From Aquimarina mycalae (GTDB taxonomy: Bacteria; Bacteroidota; Bacteroidia; Flavobacteriales; Flavobacteriaceae): a stretch of 64,000 nt of DNA. A model generated the notes under the pieces. The model was not told the origin of the DNA. It did not search any database and saw nothing but the letters and a program-made list of their open reading frames with translations. Below are positions 16,420 to 25,668 of this stretch, in pieces. Position numbers and translations under genes: made by a program. Position 1 is the stretch's first letter, and the number at the start of each line of letters is the position of its first letter. The DNA is taken from NCBI RefSeq assembly GCF_029906345.1, contig NZ_JARYGY010000010.1, positions 1-64,000 of the forward strand, in the 5' to 3' direction.

Positions 16420-17577
16420 TTAAAACAACCTAATACTTTTTATTTTTTTACTTTCTAGTTTGTATATAATTAAAACCAACCATTTTGTTATACAAACACT
16501 TAAAAGGACTCCGAAAATCTGATATTCTTTAATCAGCGTTAAAATGAATATGAAGTTGATTATGAATCCAATACAGTTAATTAGAATTACTTTTTTCTCT
16601 TTATGATTTTTAAGTAATTGCATAACATTTAGTTCATAAAAAAAAGAAGGTAAGGCTATCAATCCTCCTACAATATAATAGTTGTAGTTAAGATTTAATT
16701 GAACAAATTGCTCCATTACAATCCAAATAATAAGAGAACCTACAGAAACTAAAGGAATCGCAATCCAGTATAGTTTTTTTTGTATTTTTTTAACGATCGA
16801 ATCTGCAAGCCTATAAATATGTTTTGTAAATGGTAAAGTTATGTAAGCGGATAGTGCTTGAAGCATTAAAAAGGCAGTAATTAATAATTGATATTCAGAT
16901 AGTCTTGCTTTAGGTAGGTAGAAGTCCACAATATAAATATCGATTTTAGATGCAATCCATCCACTAAACCCAAGTAAAAAAAAAGGGAAAGCATGGTGAA
17001 ATTCTTTCATTGAAATTGTAAAAGAAATTTTTTCTTTCCAAAGTTTAAGTGCCATTGAGATTATTATCAACTTACAAATAATAGCGATACAATATATTTG
17101 TAGAAATGTACCTAGATTAAATGATTCTAGATAAGCTATACTACTTATTATGATAGTAAAACTTATGATTTCGGCAATTAAAAGACTGCCGAATTTTAAA
17201 TGGAATACAAGTAAGGTATAAGAAGATTGATAACAATACATTAATGTAATTAGAATAACACTATATAGAGCAATATTAAAAGGGAAAAAGAAAAAGAATA
17301 TAAAGGATAGAGGAAGTAAAATACTTCTACTTAAAAAATTTGAAAAAAAAGAGTGATACATTCTGGAAGGCGTTTCACTATATTTTCGGAGTAAATGTTC
17401 TTTGTGTCCCCAGTTTAAAATAAAGACTGTTAAGAAAACCCATAGTTGAACATTAATTAATGTTCCCCAATTTTCTTTACCAAAACTTGTAATCCCAAAA
17501 ATTACTATCAAAAAATTGAACACAGGGCTTGCAAAACCGCGCGCTGTATTTAATCCTATAGTTATGAGTTTACGCAT
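16420..17577 (-). CDS. Wzx-like flippase (polysaccharide export)
   Basis: This is a 385-residue, almost wholly hydrophobic protein with about ten to twelve predicted transmembrane helices, basic loops and the general pattern of the MATE/Wzx (MurJ/oligosaccharidyl-lipid flippase) superfamily. It would move an undecaprenyl-linked glycan across the inner membrane. The start overlaps the upstream glycosyltransferase gene by 8 bp. It is slightly shorter than typical Wzx (400-480), and sequence motifs in this family are weak, so the call relies on topology and context. Confidence 0.7.
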   Translation of the reverse strand: MRKLITIGLNTARGFASPVFNFLIVIFGITSFGKENWGTLINVQLWVFLTVFILNWGHKEHLLRKYSETPSRMYHSFFSNFLSRSILLPLSFIFFFFFPFNIALYSVILITLMYCYQSSYTLLVFHLKFGSLLIAEIISFTIIISSIAYLESFNLGTFLQIYCIAIICKLIIISMALKLWKEKISFTISMKEFHHAFPFFLLGFSGWIASKIDIYIVDFYLPKARLSEYQLLITAFLMLQALSAYITLPFTKHIYRLADSIVKKIQKKLYWIAIPLVSVGSLIIWIVMEQFVQLNLNYNYYIVGGLIALPSFFYELNVMQLLKNHKEKKVILINCIGFIINFIFILTLIKEYQIFGVLLSVCITKWLVLIIYKLESKKIKSIRLF

Positions 17578-18619
17578 TATATAATTTTAAATAGGAATTT
17601 AAGGTTTCTTTTTCAGAGTGTAGCAAAATGCGTTTTTTTTCGGTATCCAAACTAGAGAGAATAATATCGCAGGCGGTTACCATTTCTTCTTCTGATTGAC
17701 AAATATTCCATTCTTTCTTTTCTTGTGCGATTCCAACATTATTAGAAACAATACTCATTCCAGAATATAAAGCTTCAGCAAATACATACCCATACGATTC
17801 ATATGTACTGGTATGTAGTAAAATTTTAGACTGTGACATTTTTTCAAGTACCAGGTCTCTTTTTAATATTCCAGTAAAAGAGATTGTGTTTTCTAGTTGA
17901 AATTTGGATATCATCTTTAAGACTTGTTCTGGTTTTTTACCAGGGCCAATTATTTCTACCTTAAGTTTGGGGTGTTTTTTTATCAATTTGGCTATTACGG
18001 TTATAAAGACGGTATAGTTTTTAATAATGTTTAGAGATCCTACACCTAGAATATCAATTTTGTTTTGTCTTAATTCAGGGAAGACAGACGTATTCAATCC
18101 CCAAGGAATAATAGTGGATTGAAGCTGATGATTTTTTAAAAGAGCATTCGAGTGATTTTTAGAAAGCGTAATAATTTTAGCATTGGATCCAATTAGACTG
18201 ATTACATATCGATTGTTTTTATAAATATCTTGCCCCATAGCGGTTATAATGTGTGGGATATTTCTTTTAGCAGAAAACTTTTGTCCTATAAAGGAGCATT
18301 CTCCTATCCAAAAACTATGCAGCGTTGTTATCGGTGATTCTTGATGCAGTTTCTTGAGTTTTTTTAAAGCTTTGTTCCAGACCCAAAGTTTTCTGTATCT
18401 CTGATTTTTTCCGTTTAATGAGATAACTTGAATTCCATTCCAATTGTAGGTTTTATTTGAAAAAGGAAACTGAAAAGTAAGTAATGTAATTTTGGTATTG
18501 GGAACTACTTTTCTTAATGACTTTAAATAAGATTGTAATGCTGGAATTGTTGTAGAATCCTTGTCGGATCCAGGAAATCCAGGTGTTAAGAAAACTATAT
18601 GTGATATGTTTTTATTCAA
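17570..18619 (-). CDS. GT4-type glycosyltransferase
   Basis: This 349-residue GT-B protein has N-terminal domain hallmarks FLTPGFPGSDKDST and a C-terminal domain with DILGVGSLNIIKNY (donor-binding start), KVEIIGPG and the ESYGYVFAEALYSG block of the EX7E motif that binds the nucleotide-sugar. It belongs to glycosyltransferase family 4. It would add one sugar to the lipid-linked glycan in the cytosol; donor and acceptor cannot be read. It stands 9 bp from the FkbM gene and overlaps the flippase gene. Confidence 0.85.
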   Translation of the reverse strand: MNKNISHIVFLTPGFPGSDKDSTTIPALQSYLKSLRKVVPNTKITLLTFQFPFSNKTYNWNGIQVISLNGKNQRYRKLWVWNKALKKLKKLHQESPITTLHSFWIGECSFIGQKFSAKRNIPHIITAMGQDIYKNNRYVISLIGSNAKIITLSKNHSNALLKNHQLQSTIIPWGLNTSVFPELRQNKIDILGVGSLNIIKNYTVFITVIAKLIKKHPKLKVEIIGPGKKPEQVLKMISKFQLENTISFTGILKRDLVLEKMSQSKILLHTSTYESYGYVFAEALYSGMSIVSNNVGIAQEKKEWNICQSEEEMVTACDIILSSLDTEKKRILLHSEKETLNSYLKLYNA

Positions 18620-18628
18620 AAATTATTG

Positions 18629-19462
18629 TTACTTCCATTTAATATTGGTGAAAACTAAATCGTGATTTTTAATAAATTCAGGATTTTCAATTAAAATTTT
18701 TTTATCGACTAAATCTCCTTTAGCTGTATAAATATATTCGTAAATCATAAGATCATCATGTAAATGTTGAATGGCGGCCTTGATTTTCTTTTTAAAAAAT
18801 GAAAACCCAATCACTTTTTCCAGCTTTAATAAAACTTTATTTAGAAATTTTGAGTGTATAGATTTATTATATATATGTTCATTTAAAAAATTATAGTGAA
18901 AAGAAATGTATAAAGTGGGATACTTTAATTCTTTTATTGTCAATCCGATATGGGGCAGAATTTTAAATTCAGCACCTTCTACATCCATTTTTATAAAATC
19001 TACTTGTTTAATTTTTTCTTGTATTATGAAATCGAATAAAGATATTGCTGTAATTTTTAAAGAATTCTCAGTATCTTTTTTTCGACTTAAAATACTGCTT
19101 GATGATGCGCCATATGTTTTCCTAGCAGATAATTGAATTGTTTCTTTTTTTCCAGAAATAGCAGTTTGATAAGGAAATATTTTTTCTGCTAGAATAGGAT
19201 TTAGTTTTATGTTTGTTTGTAATTCTTGGAAACATACAGGATCAGGGTCTAATGAGAATACTTTTTGGGCTTTATGAGCAATGTATAAACTTAAAACACC
19301 ACTCCATGCGCCTATATCCATAATGGTAGTGTTTGGTTTTACGAAGTAATCCAAAATATCAAACGTATATGGTTCCCAAAGCCCTGTATTAATATAATCC
19401 CAAGCTTCTTTGTTTTGCCCAGGATTAACTTTAAAATGATGTTTTCTTATGACGATATTCAC
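18629..19462 (-). CDS. FkbM-family methyltransferase
   Basis: This is a 277-residue class I SAM methyltransferase of the FkbM type: MDIGAWSGVLSLYIAHKA is motif I, FSLDPDP marks strand 2 and FIKMDVEGAEFKIL is the diagnostic FkbM block. Such enzymes O-methylate sugars in polysaccharides and antibiotics. It sits 2 bp from the GNAT gene, within a co-directional run, so it probably methylates a residue of the same glycan. Confidence 0.85.
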   Translation of the reverse strand: MNIVIRKHHFKVNPGQNKEAWDYINTGLWEPYTFDILDYFVKPNTTIMDIGAWSGVLSLYIAHKAQKVFSLDPDPVCFQELQTNIKLNPILAEKIFPYQTAISGKKETIQLSARKTYGASSSSILSRKKDTENSLKITAISLFDFIIQEKIKQVDFIKMDVEGAEFKILPHIGLTIKELKYPTLYISFHYNFLNEHIYNKSIHSKFLNKVLLKLEKVIGFSFFKKKIKAAIQHLHDDLMIYEYIYTAKGDLVDKKILIENPEFIKNHDLVFTNIKWK

Positions 19463-19464
19463 GA

Positions 19465-20397
19465 TTAAAAAGTATCTAAATCTCCAAAGGTAAATTTCAA
19501 TTTTTCTAAAGGAAAATCAGAAGAAAAATTCTTAAATCCCACAACCCAAGATTCAAACTGCTCATCGGCTCTATTAGCCATTAATGATGAGATTTGGGTG
19601 TCAGGAGATGCTTGAAATATGAGCTCACTAATTCCGTTTTTAGCAGCTATAGATTTTAATTGATATAATGCTTTATCAAAATCTATTTCATTAGAAGCTT
19701 CTACATCACCGATTAAGAGGCCATTTTTTATTTTTATCCAAAAAATAACATTGTTTAATTCTATGGTGAAATTATTTGTAAATGATTTGTATTGATAATA
19801 TGCTGAATTTCTTGCTGTTGAAACAATATGGGTGTTGTTGAATACACTTCCTTTAACAGAAACATCTATTTTATATTTCTCAAAAACGCGTTCAATACGT
19901 TTGTTGTAAAGACTGTTTGTAGTATTATTTTTTTTAACTAATTTTTCTAATGGAATATTGGCAGCTTTAACTTTAAACCCTTGCATACGCTCTTTATATA
20001 TCCAATTTAACTTGTTTAGATATCCATATTCAGAGTTTTGATTAGGAAAACCCCAGACAAACCTAATTCCTGCGCTTTTTAGTTGTTCATCGGTGTGATT
20101 GCCTAGAGTAGTAAATAACCCTTTTCCAGTATAATTAGGTAATGTCATAGCATCTCCATATTGAGCTGCAATTTCATAAGTATTCTCATATTCCATTAAT
20201 ACAGGAATAGCCCCATGAAAAGCGATGGGTTGATCTTTATCATAAGCAAGGTGGCCAAAAAGACTTTTTCCTAGGTAGGATGTGTCAAATTTCCTGTTTA
20301 CAGAATTTAATGTCACTGAATTTCCGAAAACTTTTTTATATAAATAAGTAAGATCTTTAATGTTCTCTTGAGAAAGTGGAACTATTGAATACTCCAT
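19465..20397 (-). CDS. GNAT-family N-acyltransferase
   Basis: I place the start at the ATG whose first base is 20397 (MEYSIVPLSQENI), 2 bp after the upstream stop, rather than 30 bp earlier inside the deacetylase gene. The protein has about 310 residues. AAQYGDAMTLPNYTGKGLFTTL carries the acyl-CoA binding signature (TGKGL), and GFPNQNSEYGYLNKLNW follows. The second half resembles a second, degenerate acyltransferase lobe. It probably acylates an amino sugar, which would fit the neighbouring deacetylase. Substrate inferred. Confidence 0.7.
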   Translation of the reverse strand: MEYSIVPLSQENIKDLTYLYKKVFGNSVTLNSVNRKFDTSYLGKSLFGHLAYDKDQPIAFHGAIPVLMEYENTYEIAAQYGDAMTLPNYTGKGLFTTLGNHTDEQLKSAGIRFVWGFPNQNSEYGYLNKLNWIYKERMQGFKVKAANIPLEKLVKKNNTTNSLYNKRIERVFEKYKIDVSVKGSVFNNTHIVSTARNSAYYQYKSFTNNFTIELNNVIFWIKIKNGLLIGDVEASNEIDFDKALYQLKSIAAKNGISELIFQASPDTQISSLMANRADEQFESWVVGFKNFSSDFPLEKLKFTFGDLDTF

Positions 20398-20399
20398 AA

Positions 20400-21386
20400 T
20401 CAAAAATAGGAGTCTTTTAACAAACAAACAAGCTGATGCTTCATAGAAATGTATGGGTTGATAACAAAACGATTTCTTAAGGTAGTATCTTTTTTGTCAA
20501 CGTCATTATTATAATCAACCAATAAAACCTTTTTAAAACCTAAAGATTTACAATGCGCTACCAGTTGTTCATTATATGTTCCAAAAGGAAAAGCAAATTC
20601 ATCTACTGATTTAGTGCAGATCTCTTCCAGTATTGTTTTACTGGCTAAATTTTCTGTTTCAGCTTCGTGATTTGGGATTTCTATTAAATTAGCATGGGTA
20701 AAACCATGAGATCCTATTGTAAATAAAGGGTCGTTTGCAATTTCTTTAATTTGATCATTAGTCATTAATTTCCAATACTCTTCTAAAGGTTTTGTTTTAA
20801 TAATATCCCATTCATCCTTAAAAATATTGAAGAGAGGTGTAATCCTATCATAGGATATGGTTTTGCATTTATTTTTTAGAGAAACTCCATTAAACACAAA
20901 TTCATTGTTACTATTTTTTACATAACGATTCCCTTCGAAATTAATTTCTTTTTTATTGGAGTAATACGATGTTAAATCAATAAAATCAGGCCATAAAAAC
21001 TTATTTTTACTATGAATAGAGGTAATATAAAAAGAAGCTGGAATGTTATGTTTTTTCAGTATTGGAACTGCATGTTCGTAATTGTTTAAATAGCCATCAT
21101 CAAAAGTTAATGCTATGTTTAGAGTATTTGGTTTAAAGTTTTTCTGATAATAATCATCCAAAGAGATAACATTAAAATGTGTTGTAATATATTTAATAAA
21201 TGCTCCAAAGTAATCTACGGAAACAAACCTACTATTATAATCAGTTTTGCCTATAGTGTCGATACCGTGAAATACTAAAATACGTTCACCATATCTATTA
21301 CGAAGTAATAGTTTCTGAAACCCAAACTTTAAGAGGAAAGTTCTATAAAGTAAGGCAAATCGATATTTTATTTTAATCCAAATCAT
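20400..21386 (-). CDS. Polysaccharide deacetylase (NodB/CE4-like)
   Basis: The NodB homology domain is clear: LTFDDGYLNNYEHAVPIL (metal-binding Asp pair), IPASFYITS, GSHGFTHANL (His-x3-His) and FAFPFGTYN. The ATG at 21386 lies 6 bp past the upstream stop; another at 21425 would overlap the membrane-protein gene by 34 bp. With this start the protein has about 328 residues with an N-terminal basic region. It removes N-acetyl groups from a glycan or lipid-linked sugar. Next to a GNAT gene it suggests exchange of one N-acyl group for another. Confidence 0.85.
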   Translation of the reverse strand: MIWIKIKYRFALLYRTFLLKFGFQKLLLRNRYGERILVFHGIDTIGKTDYNSRFVSVDYFGAFIKYITTHFNVISLDDYYQKNFKPNTLNIALTFDDGYLNNYEHAVPILKKHNIPASFYITSIHSKNKFLWPDFIDLTSYYSNKKEINFEGNRYVKNSNNEFVFNGVSLKNKCKTISYDRITPLFNIFKDEWDIIKTKPLEEYWKLMTNDQIKEIANDPLFTIGSHGFTHANLIEIPNHEAETENLASKTILEEICTKSVDEFAFPFGTYNEQLVAHCKSLGFKKVLLVDYNNDVDKKDTTLRNRFVINPYISMKHQLVCLLKDSYF

Positions 21387-21391
21387 TTGAA

Positions 21392-22840
21392 TTATTGTTT
21401 TAATTGAATTTGATAGAGCTTCCAACCATTAGGAAGTTCTTCTAGAATTTCTAAATGGTAATTTGTTTTTAAATAATCCCAGTTTATAATTGGTTTTTTA
21501 CCAGTCCATTGTTTAGAGAATTTTGTCGGATGAAAAAGTACTAAATCATTTTGGCGAAAATCATTATATATTTTTTTAATTAGGTTTTTATATTCAAAGT
21601 TTAATCCTCTTCCTTGTATTGCACTATCTACATCAAAACTATATAAGTTTTTACCTTGATATGGTATTAAAGCTGTTGTTACCTTTTTCTCAAAAAGAGT
21701 TCTGTTATAAGTATGTTTAAATGTAATACCCCATAAGGAGAGTTGGATAAGTACACTAAATACTCCTAGAATTATAGCATTGTTTTTTAAAATTTTAAAA
21801 TTCATTAATTCTAAAAAAGAAGGGTAGAATAATAATAAAACAATTGGGAATAGTAATCCTAATACTCTAATATTTTGAAAGGGAATCCCAGATAGAAATA
21901 GTAAATATAAAGCGATGGAGATGAAGATGATTTTTTGAGGAAAAGAAAAAAACAATTTGCGTTTTTTGATAGATATAAGGCCAAGTAATAAGCCTATGAA
22001 AACGAATCCTGGATGCACGAATATATAAAAAGAGTGTATTAGATTTGGGAAATTATATGACCTTAATCCGTCTGAAGTAGTATGATTAGCACTAAAATAA
22101 TTCAGGAAAGACCAGGAATTTAAAAAATAGTTAGACGAAGCTCCTAATAAGTTATCACGTTGAAATGTTATAAAAGGAATACAAACTATAAAACTAAGTA
22201 TAGAAGCAATTAATAAATCTTTGAATGTTTTTCTTTTAAAGGTAAGATATATAGAATATAATATAATAGGTAACGTAATAAATAAAGAGGCATACCTAGT
22301 CATGAATGCGCAAGTGGCAAACAAAAAAAATAAAGCTAGATTTGTGCCATTAATATATGCCTTAAAGAAACAATAGAAACTAAGAACGATAAACATAGCG
22401 GCCATCACATCAGACATAACCACTAAACTCATTTTAAATAAAAAAGGAGAAAACACACCCAGAATCATGATATAGTAAAAACTAAATCGATGATTAGGAT
22501 AGAGTAATTGAATTGTTTTAGTAAGATATATAGCAGAGATTGAGAGACTAATAGAACTAATAAATTGTAAAGCAAAAATTGTATCTCCAAAAACGAATGA
22601 TAATAAACTTGCAAGAAATGGATATAAAACTGGCCAATAAAAAGTTCCAGGTAGTGTTCCGTTTATGAAATAACCTCTAATAGATTCCGTATATCTTAGA
22701 TATTCATAAGAATCTTGACCATAAAGTCCATCAAATCCTAAAATTCTTAAAACTAAAATAAATAACAAAGGTGTTCCAAAAAAATAAAGAAATTCTTTAT
22801 TTGAGTGAATTATTCTTTTTAATTTCATGTAAAAGATCAT
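21392..22840 (-). CDS. GT-C-like integral membrane glycosyltransferase
   Basis: This 482-residue protein has about eleven transmembrane helices. The first outer loop holds GLYGQDSYEYLRYTESIRG with an acidic residue placed as in GT-C enzymes (PMT/ArnT/PglB-like), and FYWPVLYPFLASLL follows, the usual GT39/GT83 pattern. Such enzymes transfer sugars from polyprenyl-phosphate donors on the periplasmic side. ATGs at 22840 and 22828 are both possible starts. It lies 7 bp from the unknown gene upstream. Confidence 0.65.
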   Translation of the reverse strand: MIFYMKLKRIIHSNKEFLYFFGTPLLFILVLRILGFDGLYGQDSYEYLRYTESIRGYFINGTLPGTFYWPVLYPFLASLLSFVFGDTIFALQFISSISLSISAIYLTKTIQLLYPNHRFSFYYIMILGVFSPFLFKMSLVVMSDVMAAMFIVLSFYCFFKAYINGTNLALFFLFATCAFMTRYASLFITLPIILYSIYLTFKRKTFKDLLIASILSFIVCIPFITFQRDNLLGASSNYFLNSWSFLNYFSANHTTSDGLRSYNFPNLIHSFYIFVHPGFVFIGLLLGLISIKKRKLFFSFPQKIIFISIALYLLFLSGIPFQNIRVLGLLFPIVLLLFYPSFLELMNFKILKNNAIILGVFSVLIQLSLWGITFKHTYNRTLFEKKVTTALIPYQGKNLYSFDVDSAIQGRGLNFEYKNLIKKIYNDFRQNDLVLFHPTKFSKQWTGKKPIINWDYLKTNYHLEILEELPNGWKLYQIQLKQ

Positions 22841-22847
22841 GCGTATA

Positions 22848-23795
22848 TTATATTACCTTATGTGTATAATTTAAAGGTTGTTTTAAGTATCTTAATAATT
22901 GTATATGAGATAGTAAGAGTTCTTCTTTGTTCTTTTGATTATAGAATTGATTTAATACCTCTGCTTGATATATTGTTTGATTTTCGTATGTGAATACTTT
23001 TTCTATTTTAATTTCTACATATGAAAAAAACAAATCAGGGATCCGTATTTTTAAATATTCTGTGGGCACGAAATTTATTTGATCATTGGTCTTTGCACCA
23101 AACTTTCCTAAGCTGTATACTTTTGATTTATGTTGCATTAAAACATCTGATAAACATAGAACTGCTCCTTTTTTTAAGTATATATTGGAATTGTTAGAAT
23201 TGCGAAGCCCAAAAACAATGCTGTTTTTTACTTGTAAATACAAATCAATTGGAAAATATCTTCTATTATTTTCATCTATAGGTATCGTCAGTAGTCGAAC
23301 CAGCCTAGGATGCGTAAATAACGCTGATAAGGTTCTGTAATGCTTCGAATTAAAACTAGATAAAAAACTTTTATGCTTGTGTCTTAATTTAAAGTAAATA
23401 AGCTGACTTATTATTTTTAATCGATATGTGGTCAATTTAAGATCTGCGTCCTTAGCAAGGAATAGATATATTTTGTTTGTTTCATCAACAGAAATAATAT
23501 TTTCAAATTGTAACGTAATGCTTCCTATACAATTATCATTCTGATTGTTGTAATATTCTAGAAAACAAACATCTTCAGTATTCATCTGATCTTTGGGTTT
23601 TTCATCAGAGAAAAAAATGCCAATTATCGTAGGGTCATAAAGCACACAACGAGCTGTAACCTTAATTTTATTTTTTTTGAATACCCAATAAGTATCTTCT
23701 TTAGTTTCAGAAAGAGTAGGAGATCCAATAGCGATATAATCAGATAAAGGGTGTTTTCCTAGAATTTTTTTTCTGATTACTTCTTTGATGCTCAT
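22848..23795 (-). CDS. Unrecognised soluble protein of the glycan cluster
   Basis: This is a 315-residue protein without signal peptide or membrane helix. The sequence alternates strands and has a Lys/Arg/His-rich middle (about 155-190). The C-terminal half (NSIVFGLRNSNNSNIYLKKG, then a Tyr/Ile-rich beta region) may be a small barrel, faintly like flavin-reductase-type folds, but I see no cofactor motif. It is the first gene of a long minus-strand run and stands head-to-head with the plus-strand membrane gene at 23890. No function assigned. Confidence 0.5.
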   Translation of the reverse strand: MSIKEVIRKKILGKHPLSDYIAIGSPTLSETKEDTYWVFKKNKIKVTARCVLYDPTIIGIFFSDEKPKDQMNTEDVCFLEYYNNQNDNCIGSITLQFENIISVDETNKIYLFLAKDADLKLTTYRLKIISQLIYFKLRHKHKSFLSSFNSKHYRTLSALFTHPRLVRLLTIPIDENNRRYFPIDLYLQVKNSIVFGLRNSNNSNIYLKKGAVLCLSDVLMQHKSKVYSLGKFGAKTNDQINFVPTEYLKIRIPDLFFSYVEIKIEKVFTYENQTIYQAEVLNQFYNQKNKEELLLSHIQLLRYLKQPLNYTHKVI

Positions 23796-23889
23796 TTTAA
23801 TTATTTATGACAATATAATAATTAATTTCAACGATTTTTTACTTTCTGGCTATTCAAGTGTTCGTTCAATATTTAGTACCTTTAATTTT

Positions 23890-25026
23890 ATGAATAAAGT
23901 GAATACTCTTTTAAGAAAAATAATTACCTACCCTAAAATCAGCATTTTTCTTACTCTATTTCTTTTGTATTTGGCGAAAATAATTGCTTTTGGCGAAATG
24001 AACTCTAATCGGCTCTGGAATAAAGGAGATGCTATATTTTATCATTTTATGGCGACCTCCCTGCTGGAAGATGGGGATCTTGATCTTAGTAATAATAATG
24101 AAATAGTATCTTTGAATGATGGTCATTTTGCATTATCAAAATTTGGATATCCAACTGCTAAACAATCACCATTAATGACAATCGTTTCTCTTCCTTTTCG
24201 ATTTGTTTTTGGACCCGTTGGTTCTTTGTGGTTTAATATTTTATGTTCTCTAGGAATTGTTCTTATTTTGTATGAATTGTTACTCTTGTGGGTATCCGAT
24301 ATATCAGCTCTAATAGCATCATTATTAATTGGTTTAGGGTCAGTTTTATTTAGATATGCTTTTAATTTTTCTCCTGATGTATTTAGTTGTTTTTTAGTTT
24401 TAGCCTTGTTGATCAGCCTACTTAAAGAAAGGTGGATTCTGGTTGGGCTTCTTGCTGGTTTGGCTATTAGTGCTAAAATAGGTAATGTTATTGTTGTTGT
24501 CCCAATTCTGAGTTTTGTTTTATTTCGACTTCCATTAAAGAATATCAAAACTTATTTACTAATAGGGGTTAGCTTTGTTTTTGCAGTTTTACCATTCATG
24601 ATATACAACAACTATATGTTTGGATCTCCTTTTAATACTGGTTATCATTCAATTTTAACAGTAAATAATCAAGGGACAAGAATGGTATTATCACATACGA
24701 ATGATTTTAATTTGCCTTTTATGAAGGGGTTAATTTCGTTACTTTTTAATACCCGAAATGGATTAGTTATAGATAATGTTTTTGTTGTTTTTTTAGCTGT
24801 AATTGGTTTGTTTTTTATTCCTAAAAACAATAGAAAGGAGTTATTCTTAATCTTTATACTAATTTGTATTCAGGTTATATTTTATTCTTTATATGATCAT
24901 CAATTGGCAAGTAGATTGGGAAATCGTTTTTTATTGTTGAGTATTGCTTTAATGGCGGTTCCAATATCCTTTTTTATAGAAAAAATAAAGAACAATTTTT
25001 CTGCAAAATATTACAAAGAAAAATAG
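23890..25026 (+). CDS. GT-C-like membrane protein on the opposite strand
   Basis: From the ATG at 23890 (the longer frame from 23785 runs through the promoter region and has no start context) the protein has 378 residues and about nine to ten transmembrane helices. The outer loop SNRLWNKGDAIFYHFMATSL, DGDLDLSNNN and KQSPLMTIVSLPF resemble GT-C-fold mannosyltransferase-like proteins of Bacteroidetes. It is the only plus-strand gene between 11.9 and 33 kb, and it ends 2 bp before the converging cysC gene, which suggests separate control or later insertion. Confidence 0.65.
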   Translation: MNKVNTLLRKIITYPKISIFLTLFLLYLAKIIAFGEMNSNRLWNKGDAIFYHFMATSLLEDGDLDLSNNNEIVSLNDGHFALSKFGYPTAKQSPLMTIVSLPFRFVFGPVGSLWFNILCSLGIVLILYELLLLWVSDISALIASLLIGLGSVLFRYAFNFSPDVFSCFLVLALLISLLKERWILVGLLAGLAISAKIGNVIVVVPILSFVLFRLPLKNIKTYLLIGVSFVFAVLPFMIYNNYMFGSPFNTGYHSILTVNNQGTRMVLSHTNDFNLPFMKGLISLLFNTRNGLVIDNVFVVFLAVIGLFFIPKNNRKELFLIFILICIQVIFYSLYDHQLASRLGNRFLLLSIALMAVPISFFIEKIKNNFSAKYYKEK

Positions 25027-25028
25027 GT

Positions 25029-25562
25029 TTAAAAGGAAATGAAATTGGCGTTAATAATCTTAGATATACATTCCGTTTGGTCAAGAATATGAGTAGAAAC
25101 TAACAGATCAGGTTCTTTAGGAATATCATAGGGAGCATCAATTCCTGTAAAATTTTTAATCTCTCCTGCACTGACTTTTTTATATAACCCTTTAGGATCT
25201 CTTTGTATACATATATGAATCGGGCAATCTATATAAATAAGTATAAACTTGAAACCTTTGGTGTTGATATAGGTCTTTAAATCAGAGCGATCCAGATCAT
25301 ATGGAGCAATGAGAGAAGCAATTACATGACTTCCTTGGTTTAAGTGTTGTAGGGCTAACTCTCCAGTTTGCAATAATTGCTTACGTCGATCTTCTCTACT
25401 AAACCCTAGTTGGTTATGAGAAGTTTTACGCAGGTAATCACCATCCAAATGAACCACCTTTTTTCTCCTGTTTTTATAATGAGAAGTTAGAGTATTGCTC
25501 AATGTTGTTTTTCCACTACCAGAAAAACCGGTAAACAATATGAATACTGGTTTTAAATCCAT
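25029..25562 (-). CDS. cysC: Adenylylsulfate (APS) kinase
   Basis: This 177-residue protein covers the whole APS kinase family: Walker A GFSGSGKTT (12-20), HLDGDYLR for APS binding, GFSREDRRKQ, ASLIAPYDLDR and the lid region GLYKKVSAGEIKNFTGIDAPY. It phosphorylates APS to PAPS, the sulfuryl donor. No ATP sulfurylase gene is in the window, so APS must come from elsewhere. The putative sulfotransferase lies about 100 bp upstream in the same direction, so this is likely a PAPS supply gene for glycan sulfation rather than for assimilation. Confidence 0.92.
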   Translation of the reverse strand: MDLKPVFILFTGFSGSGKTTLSNTLTSHYKNRRKKVVHLDGDYLRKTSHNQLGFSREDRRKQLLQTGELALQHLNQGSHVIASLIAPYDLDRSDLKTYINTKGFKFILIYIDCPIHICIQRDPKGLYKKVSAGEIKNFTGIDAPYDIPKEPDLLVSTHILDQTECISKIINANFISF

Positions 25563-25668
25563 ATAATTGATAACTTAAGTTTCGATTTATTAGAGTGTTT
25601 TAAATAAAGATAATATATTATTTTAAATATCAAGTTTGAGATATTAGAGTAGTTTATGTCTTACTAAA

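Noticed and set aside
23785..23889. Extended N-terminus of the plus-strand membrane gene
   Set aside because: The extension overlaps the divergent gene start and reads through intergenic DNA; the ATG at 23890 gives the usual start.
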